Shown: positions 1 to 8,569 of the stretch, one piece after another
How positions within the stretch are numbered: the stretch's first letter is position 1
Layout: every line of letters starts with the position of its first letter
Assembly: GCA_013285655.1 (NCBI GenBank)
Contig: JABDHI010000022.1
Coordinates: 1-41,936, forward strand
Length of the DNA stretch: 41,936 nt
Source: Bacteroidota bacterium
GTDB taxonomy: Bacteria > Bacteroidota > Bacteroidia > JABEUT01
Direction of reading: 5' to 3'
Program-made: the position numbers and the translations under genes
Notes under the pieces: model-generated
Database searches by the model: none
Seen by the model: only the letters and a program-made list of their open reading frames with translations
Told to the model about the DNA's origin: nothing

Positions 1-205
1 TTATTTGTGCAGCGATGGTTATGCATCACAATTTGGTTTTATGACAGGTAAAAAACTATCGACCACACGCTTAAAGAATATGCTGTTGCAAATAAGTAAT
101 CTTCCTTTTAACGTACAAAAAACCGAACTCGAAAACATATTTACCGATTGGAAAATGAGTACTGAACAAACGGATGATGTGTTGGTAATGGGTTTTGAGG
201 TATAG
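1..205 (+). CDS. SpoIIE/PP2C-type serine phosphatase, C-terminal fragment (5' end outside window)
   Basis: Only the last ~67 codons are present; the frame is open to the left edge, so the gene starts outside the window. The visible start YLCSDGYASQFG matches YLFTDGYADQFGG in the complete phosphatase at 31414-34284. The tail (…TDDVLVMGFEV) matches its …VDDILVVGVRL end. This motif is the acidic metal-binding segment and C-terminal strand of SpoIIE/RsbU-type PP2C phosphatases, which dephosphorylate serine in partner-switching regulators such as anti-sigma-factor antagonists. The N-terminal sensor part cannot be seen. The stop is TAG, followed by a hairpin terminator and the convergent giant gene. 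The phosphatase call is firm; the target is unknown. Confidence 0.85.
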   Translation, partial: YLCSDGYASQFGFMTGKKLSTTRLKNMLLQISNLPFNVQKTELENIFTDWKMSTEQTDDVLVMGFEV

Positions 206-225
206 CTCATCCACAATAATCTCCT

Positions 226-260
226 AAAAAAAAGTCCCGCATTTCTGCGAGACTTTTTTG
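226..260. terminator. Bidirectional hairpin terminator between convergent genes
   Basis: A-tract, then a 9-bp stem AGTCCCGCA / TGCGAGACT with one internal mismatch, a TTTC loop and a T-tract. It can act on both strands. It lies between the phosphatase stop (205) and the stop of the minus-strand giant gene (286). The terminator at 8513-8548 has the same loop and also one stem mismatch. Confidence 0.8.
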
Positions 261-285
261 TTGTGATCTATCCGTTCCTCCTCAG

Positions 286-3200
286 TTAATTTCTTATTAG
301 CTGTATGTAGCCATGTAAGTTAAATGGCTTGTTGCTATAATCGGTAGCTTTAATCAGGTAATAATAATCACCATCCGATTCCTGCACACCGCTCTCACTT
401 CGTCCATCCCAATTTGTTTCAGGCGAATCGGCCATAAATACACGCTCGCCCCAACGGTTGAATATTTCAATATGGTAAGTCTTTAAACTACCTGCCGTTA
501 CATGGAACTCATCATTTACACCATCGCCGTTAGGTGTAAATACGTTTGGTACAAATATTCCTTCGGTAACATATACTATATGCGTAGCTGTATCGGTACA
601 TCCTGTAATGTTGCTTACAATAAGCACAACCACATATTGGCCTTGTTGTACATATTGGTAGTAAGGGAAAGCGCTATCTGATATTCCGCCATCACCAAAG
701 GTCCATTGCCAGCTGGTTGCATTTTTACTGGTATCTACAAACGATACAAATTGTCCACCCATAATAGTATCAGGCGTTGGTATAAAGCCGGCTGTAGGCC
801 CTACGTTCACCTTTACTGTATCGTTGGCTGTGCTTGAACTTCCGCAGGCATCAGTTACCGTACAGGTATATACAGTAGTACCGTTAGGTATCACAACATA
901 AGGGCCAGGGCCATTGCCTGTAATTCCATTACTCCAGCTGTAAACATAGCTTGGATCGCCACCGGTAACATTTACTTGTACCTGGGCTTGTGAGTTCTTA
1001 CCGGAACACATAGAATCTGGTACAGGTGTAACAACCAAAGCAGGGAATATATTTAACGTGGCAGTAGCACTATCTTTACAAGTACCATTCGAGCCAATTA
1101 CTTTATATGTAATAGGTCCGGTGGTAATCGAATCGCGTACTGTAGCACCTGTATTTGTATTTAAGCCGGTTGCCGGAGACCATAGATAGTTTGTAGCCCC
1201 CGTTCCGGTCATAGTATATGGTTGGCCTGCACATAATGTGTTGCCACCCGAAAGGTTAATTGAAACTGTAGGCGTGCTATTTATAGTTACCGATATACTT
1301 GCTGTGTTTGAACAGCCTGCTGCACTTGTACCTGTTACAGTATAAACAACCGTACCCGATGGAGATGCCGACACACTGGAACCACTTGCAGGAGTTAAGC
1401 CTATTGCAGGTAACCAGGTATAGGTACTTGCACCCGTAGCATTCAGTATAGTAGACCCGCCGTTACAAAGTACGCTATCGGCAGTTGTGATTTTTACAAT
1501 AGGCAAAGGATTAACAGTTACCGGAACATTTACAGAGTCTTTACAACCCAATGCATCAGTACCCACAACTTTATAAGTAAATGAAGTGGTAGCAGTATCA
1601 ATCACAACTGAAGTGTTCGTATCATTCAAGCCATTTTTAGGCGACCATATAAATGTAGTTGCACCCTTTGCGGTAATAGTTAATGAAGAACCTGCGCATA
1701 TAGATGCTGGTGAAGGGACTGTTGTAGCCGTAACTGTTACCTTATCTACGGTCATGGTAAATGTTGCGGTAGCAGGGCATCCCAAAGCAGTAGTACCGGT
1801 TATGGTATAGGTAGCCGTAGCCGACGGGTCAACAATAACCGTGGAGTCTCCTGCAACATTGGTTACACCAATATTAGGTTTCCAGGCGTATGTACCACCA
1901 GTACCAGCACCTGTTGCATGAATGGTATCACCAGGCGCTCCGAAACAAAGTAGTTTAGAAGCAGGTGTAACAGTTATGGTTGGTGTTGTATTTACAGTTA
2001 TTGTTATAAATGCACTATCGGAACATGCCAGGCCACCCGACGAAGTACCAATTACAGTATAGGTAGTGGTTGCTGAAGGTGTGGCTATAACTACTGATCC
2101 TGTAGTTCCGCTTAAGCCGGTATTAGGTTTCCAGGTAAAGCTTCCTGCGCCCGATGCAGTTATTTTGGTAGATGAACCTGAACACAATGTTGTTTTTGCG
2201 GCTACAGCAGTTACAGTAAGCGTACCTACTGTTACGGTTACATTGGCAGTGCCTTTGCAACCAGCCGCGGTAGTACCTGTTACAGTATAAGTTCCTGTAG
2301 CTCCAAGACTTGTCCAAACCGAATCGGTATTGGTATTATTTAAACCTGTGGAAGGCGACCATGCGTATGTAGCACCTGCTCCTACACCACTCACAATAAG
2401 GTTAGCAGAATCGCCAAAGCAAATTGCAGGTGTAGCCGGTGAAACAGTTACTGTTGGGTTAGGATTTACAGTTATCGTTTCATTTACAGTGTCTCTACAG
2501 CCTAATAAACTTGTACCAATTACTGTATAGGTAGTTGTGCCGCCGGGTGTAGCAGTTATTGCAGAGCCATTAGTTGGTACAAGACCTGTTGTAGGACTCC
2601 ATGCATATGTATTAGCACCACTTGCTGTTAACGGTACTCCTGTTCCGGCACATACCGAAGGGTTAGGTGGAACAATGGTTACACTAGGTTTTGGGTTTAC
2701 GGTTACGGTTACACTATCTTTAGTTTTACAGCCGCCCGTGCCTTTACCGGTTACAGTATATGTAACAGTTACTGTAGGGCCTGCAATAACCACAGGGCCG
2801 GTTTGAACATTCAGTTCAGAATCGGGCGCCCAATTATAAGTAGTAACGCCTGAAGCACGTAAGGTAGTTGTATCGCCTGCGCAAATAATAGGCTTACTGG
2901 TTGTCATAGTAATTACAGGTTTCGGATAAACCGTTATTACCTGCGTAGCCGTAGATTTACATCCAAATGTGTTTGTTCCGGTAACTGTATAGGTGGTAGT
3001 TGAACCCGGGCCTGCATTAGGGTTAGGACAACTGGTACAACTTAAGCCGGTAACAGGTGTCCAGGTATACGTACCGCCTGCGCCTGCTCCGCTGGCCGTC
3101 ATTCCCATACTATCGCCGGGACATATTGATGCAGCAATACCTGATATTACAATATTAACTGTTGGTGTAGGATTTATAGTTACAGTTGCATTGGCAGAAT

Positions 3201-6200
3201 CTTTACATGAACCACTGGCACCAACAACTGTATATGTTACAGGGCCTGCGGGTTTCGACCATGGGCTAGGACAAGTTGTACAATTTAAACCGGTGGAAGG
3301 CTTCCATGTAAATGAGCTTGCACCGGAAGCCTGTAACTGAACACTATCGCCCGAACATATAGCAGGTGATGCAGGTGTAACAGTAACGGTTAATGAATTA
3401 GCAACAGTTATTACAATTGTTTTTGGTAAAGCAGGGCATCCCAAGGAACTGGTTTCATTTACGGTATACGTAGTAGTAACTGTAGGGTTAACCGTTACAG
3501 TAGCACCAGTACTTGGTGTAATAGCAGTATTAGGTGTCCATGTATATGCACCGGCGCCTGCGGTATTGCTTGCAGTAAGGCTTGCAGTGGCACCCGGGCA
3601 TATGGTTACGGCCACAGGGGCTATACTTAAGGTAGGTGTAGGGTTAACAACCACCGTTACCGATGCTGTTGGGCCTGCGCAGGTACCTTCAACTGCGTTA
3701 ACAATGTATGTGCCTGTTGCTGCAGTAGTGGCTGATGTAACACCAGTATTCTGGACATTAGAAGTAAATGAGTTGGGGCCTGTCCAATTATAGCCCGTAG
3801 CACCTGCAACATTACTTGCAGTTAAGGAAAGATTAGCTCCGGAACATATTGGGCTATTACTACCCGCCGTTGGTGCAGCTGGCAGAGGGTTAACAGTTAC
3901 AACTACAGTTCCATTGCCGCTGGTACAACCTAAAGCCGAAGTTGTGGTTAATGAATATGTACCTGCTGCTGCTACTGTTGCAGAAGTTATACTAGGGCCC
4001 TGGATATTTGATGTAAACCCATTAGGTCCGGTCCAATTATAAGTTGATGAACCATTACTACCCATAAGTGTAAGCGTAGTTCCCGCACATATTGGGCTGT
4101 TACTACTTGCTGTAGGTGCAGCAGGTGTTGGGTTAACTGTAATATTTATATAAGCAGGTAAGCTACTGCAACCACCTGCGCCCGTTGCTACAAGGGTGTA
4201 AGTGCCCGATGCCGCCGTAGTAATGTTGGTTATATTGGTGTTTTGAGTATTGGCTGTGAAACTATTAGGTCCGGTCCAATTGTACCCTGTAGCTCCTGCT
4301 GACGCTGTAAGGTTAAGCGTTTGGCCCGAACATATTGGGCTAAGTCCACCTAATGTTGGTGTAGCAGGTACCGCATTTACTGTAATTGTTACGGTGCCTG
4401 GTATAGCCGATGCACATCCGGCGGCAGAATATACGGTAAGCGTATAAGTTCCTCCTGCGGCTATGGTTGCATTAGGTATACTAGGGTCTTGTATGTTAGA
4501 TGTAAAACCATTAGGTCCCGTCCATGACCAGGTTGGGCCTGTACTGGTAGTTGTAAGATTAATAGTACCACCTGCGCAAACCGATGTAGCTGTAGCACTT
4601 GCCACTGGGTTTGCAGGTAAAGGATTTACTGTTACGGCCACGCTACCCGCCACACTAGGGCAACCCGCTACCGAAGCATAGGTAACATTATATGTACCTG
4701 AAGCCGCCGCAGTTGCTGATGTAACAGTTGTGTTGGCAGTATTTGCAGTAAAGCCATTAGGGCCGGTCCAACTAATGATGCCACCGGTACCGGACGAAGT
4801 AAGGCTAATATTCTGACCAGCGCATACAGGGCTGTTACTGTTAGCAGTAGGTTGCGCAGGCACTGCATTTACGGTTACGGTAACGGTACCAGGAAGGCTA
4901 GTACAACTACCCGATGTTACTGTTAATGTATAAATCCCCGAAGCCGCAGTAGTTGCACTTGGTATATTAGGGTTTTTCGAACCCGATGCAAAAAGATTAG
5001 GCCCACTCCAGTTATAGGTAGGCCCACCACTGGTTGTAGTAAGGGTAAGCGTTGCACCGGCACATATAGGGCTGTTGCTTCCTACACTTGGTGTGGCAGG
5101 TGTTGCATTAATAGTAACGTTAATGGTGTTAGTAGAGGTACACGTACCATTAGTTGCTGTAACCGTATATATACCCGCAGCTGCTGTTGTGGCACTTGTT
5201 ACACCAGTATTTGCAGTATTTGCAGTAAAACCATTAGGCCCAGCCCAGGTATAACCTGTTGCACCTGCTGCACTTGAAGTAAGGGTAAGATTTTGGCCGG
5301 AACAAATAGGGCTATTGCTACCCAATGTTGGGGCCGGAGGCGGTGAGTTTACGTTTACTGTAATAGTTGTACTATATGTACCACAAGTAGCATCGGTTAC
5401 GGTATAAGTAGTATTAGATAAAGGGCTTACCGATATGCTGCTGGTACCGTTTTGCCCTGTGCTCCAGTTATATGTACTTGCACCTGAACCGCCACTTGCA
5501 CTTAAGGTTGTTGAAGAACCCGGACAAATAGTAGCCGGGGTTGCGGCTGCAATTAAGCTGGGTGCAGTAGATGTACCAATAGTTGCTGTTGCTGTATATT
5601 TTGTACCACAACCAATACTAATACTTACAGTGTAAGTACCTGCAGCAAGGCCGCTAATGGTTTGGGTAGATTGACCGCCCGGTAACCATTTATAAGTTAT
5701 TGTACCAACCGGTGCTGCACCGCACACGGTTAAGTTTGCAGTTGCCGAACCATTACTTAAACCGCATGTAGTATTAGTAACCGCGATAGTTGGGTTAGCA
5801 ATAGCAGTACTAAATATTGGGTTAGCCATTACAGCCACAAAACCATTACCACATACATAAAGATATTGCTGATTAACACCCATCTCTATATCATAAACGG
5901 TGTTACCTCCACCTGTACCTGGTACCGTGGTAGATGCTCCACCGCCTAATGACGAATTATAGGTATCTATTTTATTATTATCACCAACAAAGACATTACC
6001 ACAACCATCTGTAGCTATACCTGCCTGGTTATATTCATTTCCTCCTCCATTGATAACAAGAAATCCTCCAATTTGATTGCCGTTGAACTTATTATATTGT
6101 GCCACATAACCTCCATCATACATATAAATATATTTCTGACTCACAGCCATGCCACTCATTGAGTTAGCCGTATTACCTGGGCCTGCATTTAAAGGGTTTG

Positions 6201-7917
6201 CTCCCGGCCCCATAAAGGTTACAGAATTAAATTCCTCGAAAGCGTAATTATTAGGAGTAGCCCACTTATAAGGTTTAAGTGCTGGAACTGGCACAACAAA
6301 AGTATAGTTGTTAAATGATCCGTCATGCGAGATCTCCACTTGGGGTACAGCCATATAAACAGAATCACCTGTTGGATCTAATGCCATAGAATACACATCA
6401 TGGCCTCCATCTCCAACTCCCAATGGATTCTGAGGAACTATAGCAGCCATATTGGTATCCATCATAGCAACCTGCGAGCTGGGGCTATTGGTACCACCAC
6501 CACCAATCACTATCTGGCTGGTGCATGCGCTAAAAGCAAACCTCCACATTTCTGAGAACTTAGCTCCCGCATTTACATTACTTAACATTGAACCATTTAA
6601 AGGGCTTATCTTTTCCGACCATGCTCCGCCAGCATCATACCCCTGCCCAATATAGGCCTCACCCGTATTTTTATCTACCGCAAAATCTCCGTCATAACTC
6701 TGGTAATAACCACCGTTTCCATTATCATACGTAAAAGCAGCATGGGTCCATTTAAGCGTACCTGCTGAGTTATACATCGATACCTCTACAGGGTACCAAT
6801 CTCCAAATACAAACACATTCCCATTATAATCAAAGTCTACTTTATATGCACCACCATACGTATTACCATCATAGGTACTTGCACCAAAACCTGTAAGGCC
6901 CTTGGTCCATGTACTGGTAGGGTCAATAACGAGGGTCTTCGTGTTATCATATCCACCTTCTACTTCAAATGATTCTTCGGTACCATTAATTACATATTTC
7001 ACATTGGCTGTTCCGCCTTCCTGGTAAGAACTTATTGGTGCATAATCTGTGCAACTGCTAATATTATTTTCCACAACAGCGTTCCCTGCATTATCTAAGT
7101 GTATGCCTTTGGCACCGGTATATTTTAATTTCACCTGCGACAGATCGGCACCCGGGTGAACAATAATAGTATATTTCAAATCATTCTTAGCATTAGCTCC
7201 TTCGGGTAATATATACTCTATATCAATACCCGGGTACATGTTCTTATAGGTCACTTTTTTAAATACCCCTACCGATATAGACCTGTATTTGTTATATCCC
7301 TCTTGAAGAGAGAATGTCATAGGATAATTTTGCCTATCGCCTGCCACTATAGCCACATTACTGCTGGCCCCAACCCAGGTAACAGAAACATCTTGATGTA
7401 TAGCAATGTGAGGTGCTTCCTTATCTCCCTTTTCTTCCTTATCCCCATCATTATCTACCTTGGTACTGTCAACCACAAAATAGGTATGCCTGTATTTAAT
7501 ACCATTCGGTGTAAAATATGCTTTTATTTGCCCGGCCTTCCATTTTGCGTGAAACAGTATTTTTTCCTTGCTATCAAATTCGCCGTCATATTGCCCCTGG
7601 TTTTCAATAAATACCTTATGGTCGAAAACATGGACTGTAAATGCATGGCCCTTTCTTTCACCTGTTTGTGTTTCTGTGATAACTGAGCTTTCCGGCTTCT
7701 CTCTATTTACTATTGGCTCCGTTGTTTCCTCACGCGTTGCTCTGTTTATTTCGCTTTCACGTTTGGGTTTATCATTAACTACCGGATGAATTGCAGTTTG
7801 GGAAGTAGCCGTTAAACTACCAAATAACCCAATTGCAATAAGTAACACATAAAGAACCGCGTTACGGTTAAAACATTTTCTAAGTACTTGAAAATGTAGT
7901 GGGTAAGGTTTCTTCAT
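286..7917 (-). CDS. Giant T9SS type B surface protein: DUF7948-like N-terminus, ~20 Ig/PKD-like repeats, PKD, CHU_C (2543 aa)
   Basis: Predicted secreted adhesin or surface fibre. Residues 1-40 form a signal peptide (hydrophobic core VLYVLLIAIGLFG, then TSQ). About 96-330 resembles the DUF7948 module (FIENQGQYDG…, ending TLVIDPT). About 335-700 is propeller-like and Gly/Asn-rich. About 705-775 is a SprB-like repeat (NTTCGLSNG). One PKD-like unit follows, then seven ~80-aa Ig-like repeats with a GPNGF-type motif (~857-1422), eleven PKD-like repeats of the W-x-P…TTTYTV-x-GT…GC pattern (~1422-2289), and one variant repeat. A PKD domain (~2370-2450, WTFGDGG) precedes a gliding-motility-associated C-terminal domain (~2450-2543, FVPNVFTPNGDGVND, FNRWGERVF, WDGR). 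That last domain is the known type B sorting signal for T9SS. Most repeats carry two cysteines, consistent with an Ig-type disulfide (inference). Ligand unknown. Confidence 0.93.
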   Translation of the reverse strand: MKKPYPLHFQVLRKCFNRNAVLYVLLIAIGLFGSLTATSQTAIHPVVNDKPKRESEINRATREETTEPIVNREKPESSVITETQTGERKGHAFTVHVFDHKVFIENQGQYDGEFDSKEKILFHAKWKAGQIKAYFTPNGIKYRHTYFVVDSTKVDNDGDKEEKGDKEAPHIAIHQDVSVTWVGASSNVAIVAGDRQNYPMTFSLQEGYNKYRSISVGVFKKVTYKNMYPGIDIEYILPEGANAKNDLKYTIIVHPGADLSQVKLKYTGAKGIHLDNAGNAVVENNISSCTDYAPISSYQEGGTANVKYVINGTEESFEVEGGYDNTKTLVIDPTSTWTKGLTGFGASTYDGNTYGGAYKVDFDYNGNVFVFGDWYPVEVSMYNSAGTLKWTHAAFTYDNGNGGYYQSYDGDFAVDKNTGEAYIGQGYDAGGAWSEKISPLNGSMLSNVNAGAKFSEMWRFAFSACTSQIVIGGGGTNSPSSQVAMMDTNMAAIVPQNPLGVGDGGHDVYSMALDPTGDSVYMAVPQVEISHDGSFNNYTFVVPVPALKPYKWATPNNYAFEEFNSVTFMGPGANPLNAGPGNTANSMSGMAVSQKYIYMYDGGYVAQYNKFNGNQIGGFLVINGGGNEYNQAGIATDGCGNVFVGDNNKIDTYNSSLGGGASTTVPGTGGGNTVYDIEMGVNQQYLYVCGNGFVAVMANPIFSTAIANPTIAVTNTTCGLSNGSATANLTVCGAAPVGTITYKWLPGGQSTQTISGLAAGTYTVSISIGCGTKYTATATIGTSTAPSLIAAATPATICPGSSTTLSASGGSGASTYNWSTGQNGTSSISVSPLSNTTYTVTDATCGTYSTTITVNVNSPPPAPTLGSNSPICSGQNLTLTSSAAGATGYTWAGPNGFTANTANTGVTSATTAAAGIYTVTATNGTCTSTNTINVTINATPATPSVGSNSPICAGATLTLTTTSGGPTYNWSGPNLFASGSKNPNIPSATTAASGIYTLTVTSGSCTSLPGTVTVTVNAVPAQPTANSNSPVCAGQNISLTSSGTGGIISWTGPNGFTANTANTTVTSATAAASGTYNVTYASVAGCPSVAGSVAVTVNPLPANPVASATATSVCAGGTINLTTTSTGPTWSWTGPNGFTSNIQDPSIPNATIAAGGTYTLTVYSAAGCASAIPGTVTITVNAVPATPTLGGLSPICSGQTLNLTASAGATGYNWTGPNSFTANTQNTNITNITTAASGTYTLVATGAGGCSSLPAYINITVNPTPAAPTASSNSPICAGTTLTLMGSNGSSTYNWTGPNGFTSNIQGPSITSATVAAAGTYSLTTTSALGCTSGNGTVVVTVNPLPAAPTAGSNSPICSGANLSLTASNVAGATGYNWTGPNSFTSNVQNTGVTSATTAATGTYIVNAVEGTCAGPTASVTVVVNPTPTLSIAPVAVTICPGATASLTASNTAGAGAYTWTPNTAITPSTGATVTVNPTVTTTYTVNETSSLGCPALPKTIVITVANSLTVTVTPASPAICSGDSVQLQASGASSFTWKPSTGLNCTTCPSPWSKPAGPVTYTVVGASGSCKDSANATVTINPTPTVNIVISGIAASICPGDSMGMTASGAGAGGTYTWTPVTGLSCTSCPNPNAGPGSTTTYTVTGTNTFGCKSTATQVITVYPKPVITMTTSKPIICAGDTTTLRASGVTTYNWAPDSELNVQTGPVVIAGPTVTVTYTVTGKGTGGCKTKDSVTVTVNPKPSVTIVPPNPSVCAGTGVPLTASGANTYAWSPTTGLVPTNGSAITATPGGTTTYTVIGTSLLGCRDTVNETITVNPNPTVTVSPATPAICFGDSANLIVSGVGAGATYAWSPSTGLNNTNTDSVWTSLGATGTYTVTGTTAAGCKGTANVTVTVGTLTVTAVAAKTTLCSGSSTKITASGAGSFTWKPNTGLSGTTGSVVIATPSATTTYTVIGTSSGGLACSDSAFITITVNTTPTITVTPASKLLCFGAPGDTIHATGAGTGGTYAWKPNIGVTNVAGDSTVIVDPSATATYTITGTTALGCPATATFTMTVDKVTVTATTVPSPASICAGSSLTITAKGATTFIWSPKNGLNDTNTSVVIDTATTSFTYKVVGTDALGCKDSVNVPVTVNPLPIVKITTADSVLCNGGSTILNATGASTYTWLPAIGLTPASGSSVSASPSGTVVYTVTGTSAAGCSNTASISVTINSTPTVSINLSGGNTLCAGQPYTMTGTGATNYLWSPATGLNTNTGATVRDSITTGPITYKVIGSNGTCKDSATATLNIFPALVVTPVPDSMCSGKNSQAQVQVNVTGGDPSYVYSWSNGITGNGPGPYVVIPNGTTVYTCTVTDACGSSSTANDTVKVNVGPTAGFIPTPDTIMGGQFVSFVDTSKNATSWQWTFGDGGISDSAFPYYQYVQQGQYVVVLIVSNITGCTDTATHIVYVTEGIFVPNVFTPNGDGVNDEFHVTAGSLKTYHIEIFNRWGERVFMADSPETNWDGRSESGVQESDGDYYYLIKATDYSNKPFNLHGYIQLIRN

Positions 7918-8440
7918 TCAGGTTTATGTATGTTATTTATTCAGCTAACTATATATACTAGAGTATCAAAAACTTTAAAAGGTTGGGCTAAACCGTTTTT
8001 TACTGACTATTATTCAACTAACACCCAAAATTTTGTGCCTAATTTACCTATTTATACGATATAAATATGCTTTCATTATTACTTTTTTCAACCTGTTTCT
8101 AACTTTTTTCCTTAAAAATCAGAACAAAAACTCATTTTTCTGTTTGTTATTAAGCCTTTCAGGGCGAACTGCCAATTTAAGCACTCAACCTACCAAACAG
8201 TTAAAAATTACCATATGTTAAGCATTTTCGGGGTTAAAACCGCTTTCTCTATGGGTAAACGCATCTAAAACAAATAGGTTTTACTTTTTCTTCTAAAAGA
8301 ATAATATAATTGGTTCTGCGTAACTTATTCAAAACGAACTCGTAAAAAGTGTCCATTTGGGTAATAGAAAGTTAATTTGTTTACTCAAACCCCTAAAGGG
8401 GCTTCACCATTAAATAACATAGGTTTTATAATTAAACGGT

Positions 8441-8504
8441 CAGTCTGAGCGCATCATAAACCTTATGATTATCGGAACATGTTTCGAGAGCCTCAACATG
8501 ACTT
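8441..8504. repeat. GTCAGTCTGAGC-type dispersed intergenic repeat
   Basis: The segment starts GTCAGTCTGAGCGCATC and later reads CATGTTTCGAGAGCCTCAACATGAC. A related start, GTCAATCTGAGTCCGCGCGAAGAC, occurs at 14170-14193, and related CTTCGACAAGCTCAGTGTGAC text at 38887-38908. I recall such repeats as common between genes in Bacteroidota; copy number elsewhere in this genome cannot be judged here. Confidence 0.55.
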
Positions 8505-8512
8505 ATTATAAT

Positions 8513-8548
8513 AAAAAAATCCCCTGAATTTCTTCAGAGGATTTTTTG
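8513..8548. terminator. Hairpin terminator downstream of giant gene 2
   Basis: AAAAAATCCCCTGAA pairs with TTCAGAGGATTTTTT with a single mismatch around a TTTC loop, flanked by A- and T-tracts. It follows the minus-strand gene ending at 8570 and separates its transcript from giant gene 1. Confidence 0.8.
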
Positions 8549-8569
8549 TTTAACATATTTAGTTTTTTA

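Larger units (their letters stand above)
7918..8569. other. Intergenic region upstream of giant gene 1 (652 bp)
   Basis: AT-rich spacer. It holds the 5' flank of the 286-7917 gene, where I found no clear TAnnTTTG box. It also has a CCCCTAAAGGGG palindrome near 8390-8401, a GTCAGTCTGAGC-type dispersed repeat at about 8441-8504, and the terminator of the 8570-13912 gene. Short open frames here have no family resemblance. Confidence 0.6.

Noticed and set aside
1586-5635. Many plus-strand open frames of 60-130 codons opposite giant gene 1, and similar ones opposite genes 2 and 3
   Set aside because: They arise because the Thr/Val/Gly/Ser-rich repeats use few codons whose complement is a stop. 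Their products are low in complexity, repeat with the ~80-aa period, and have no start signals or family motifs.
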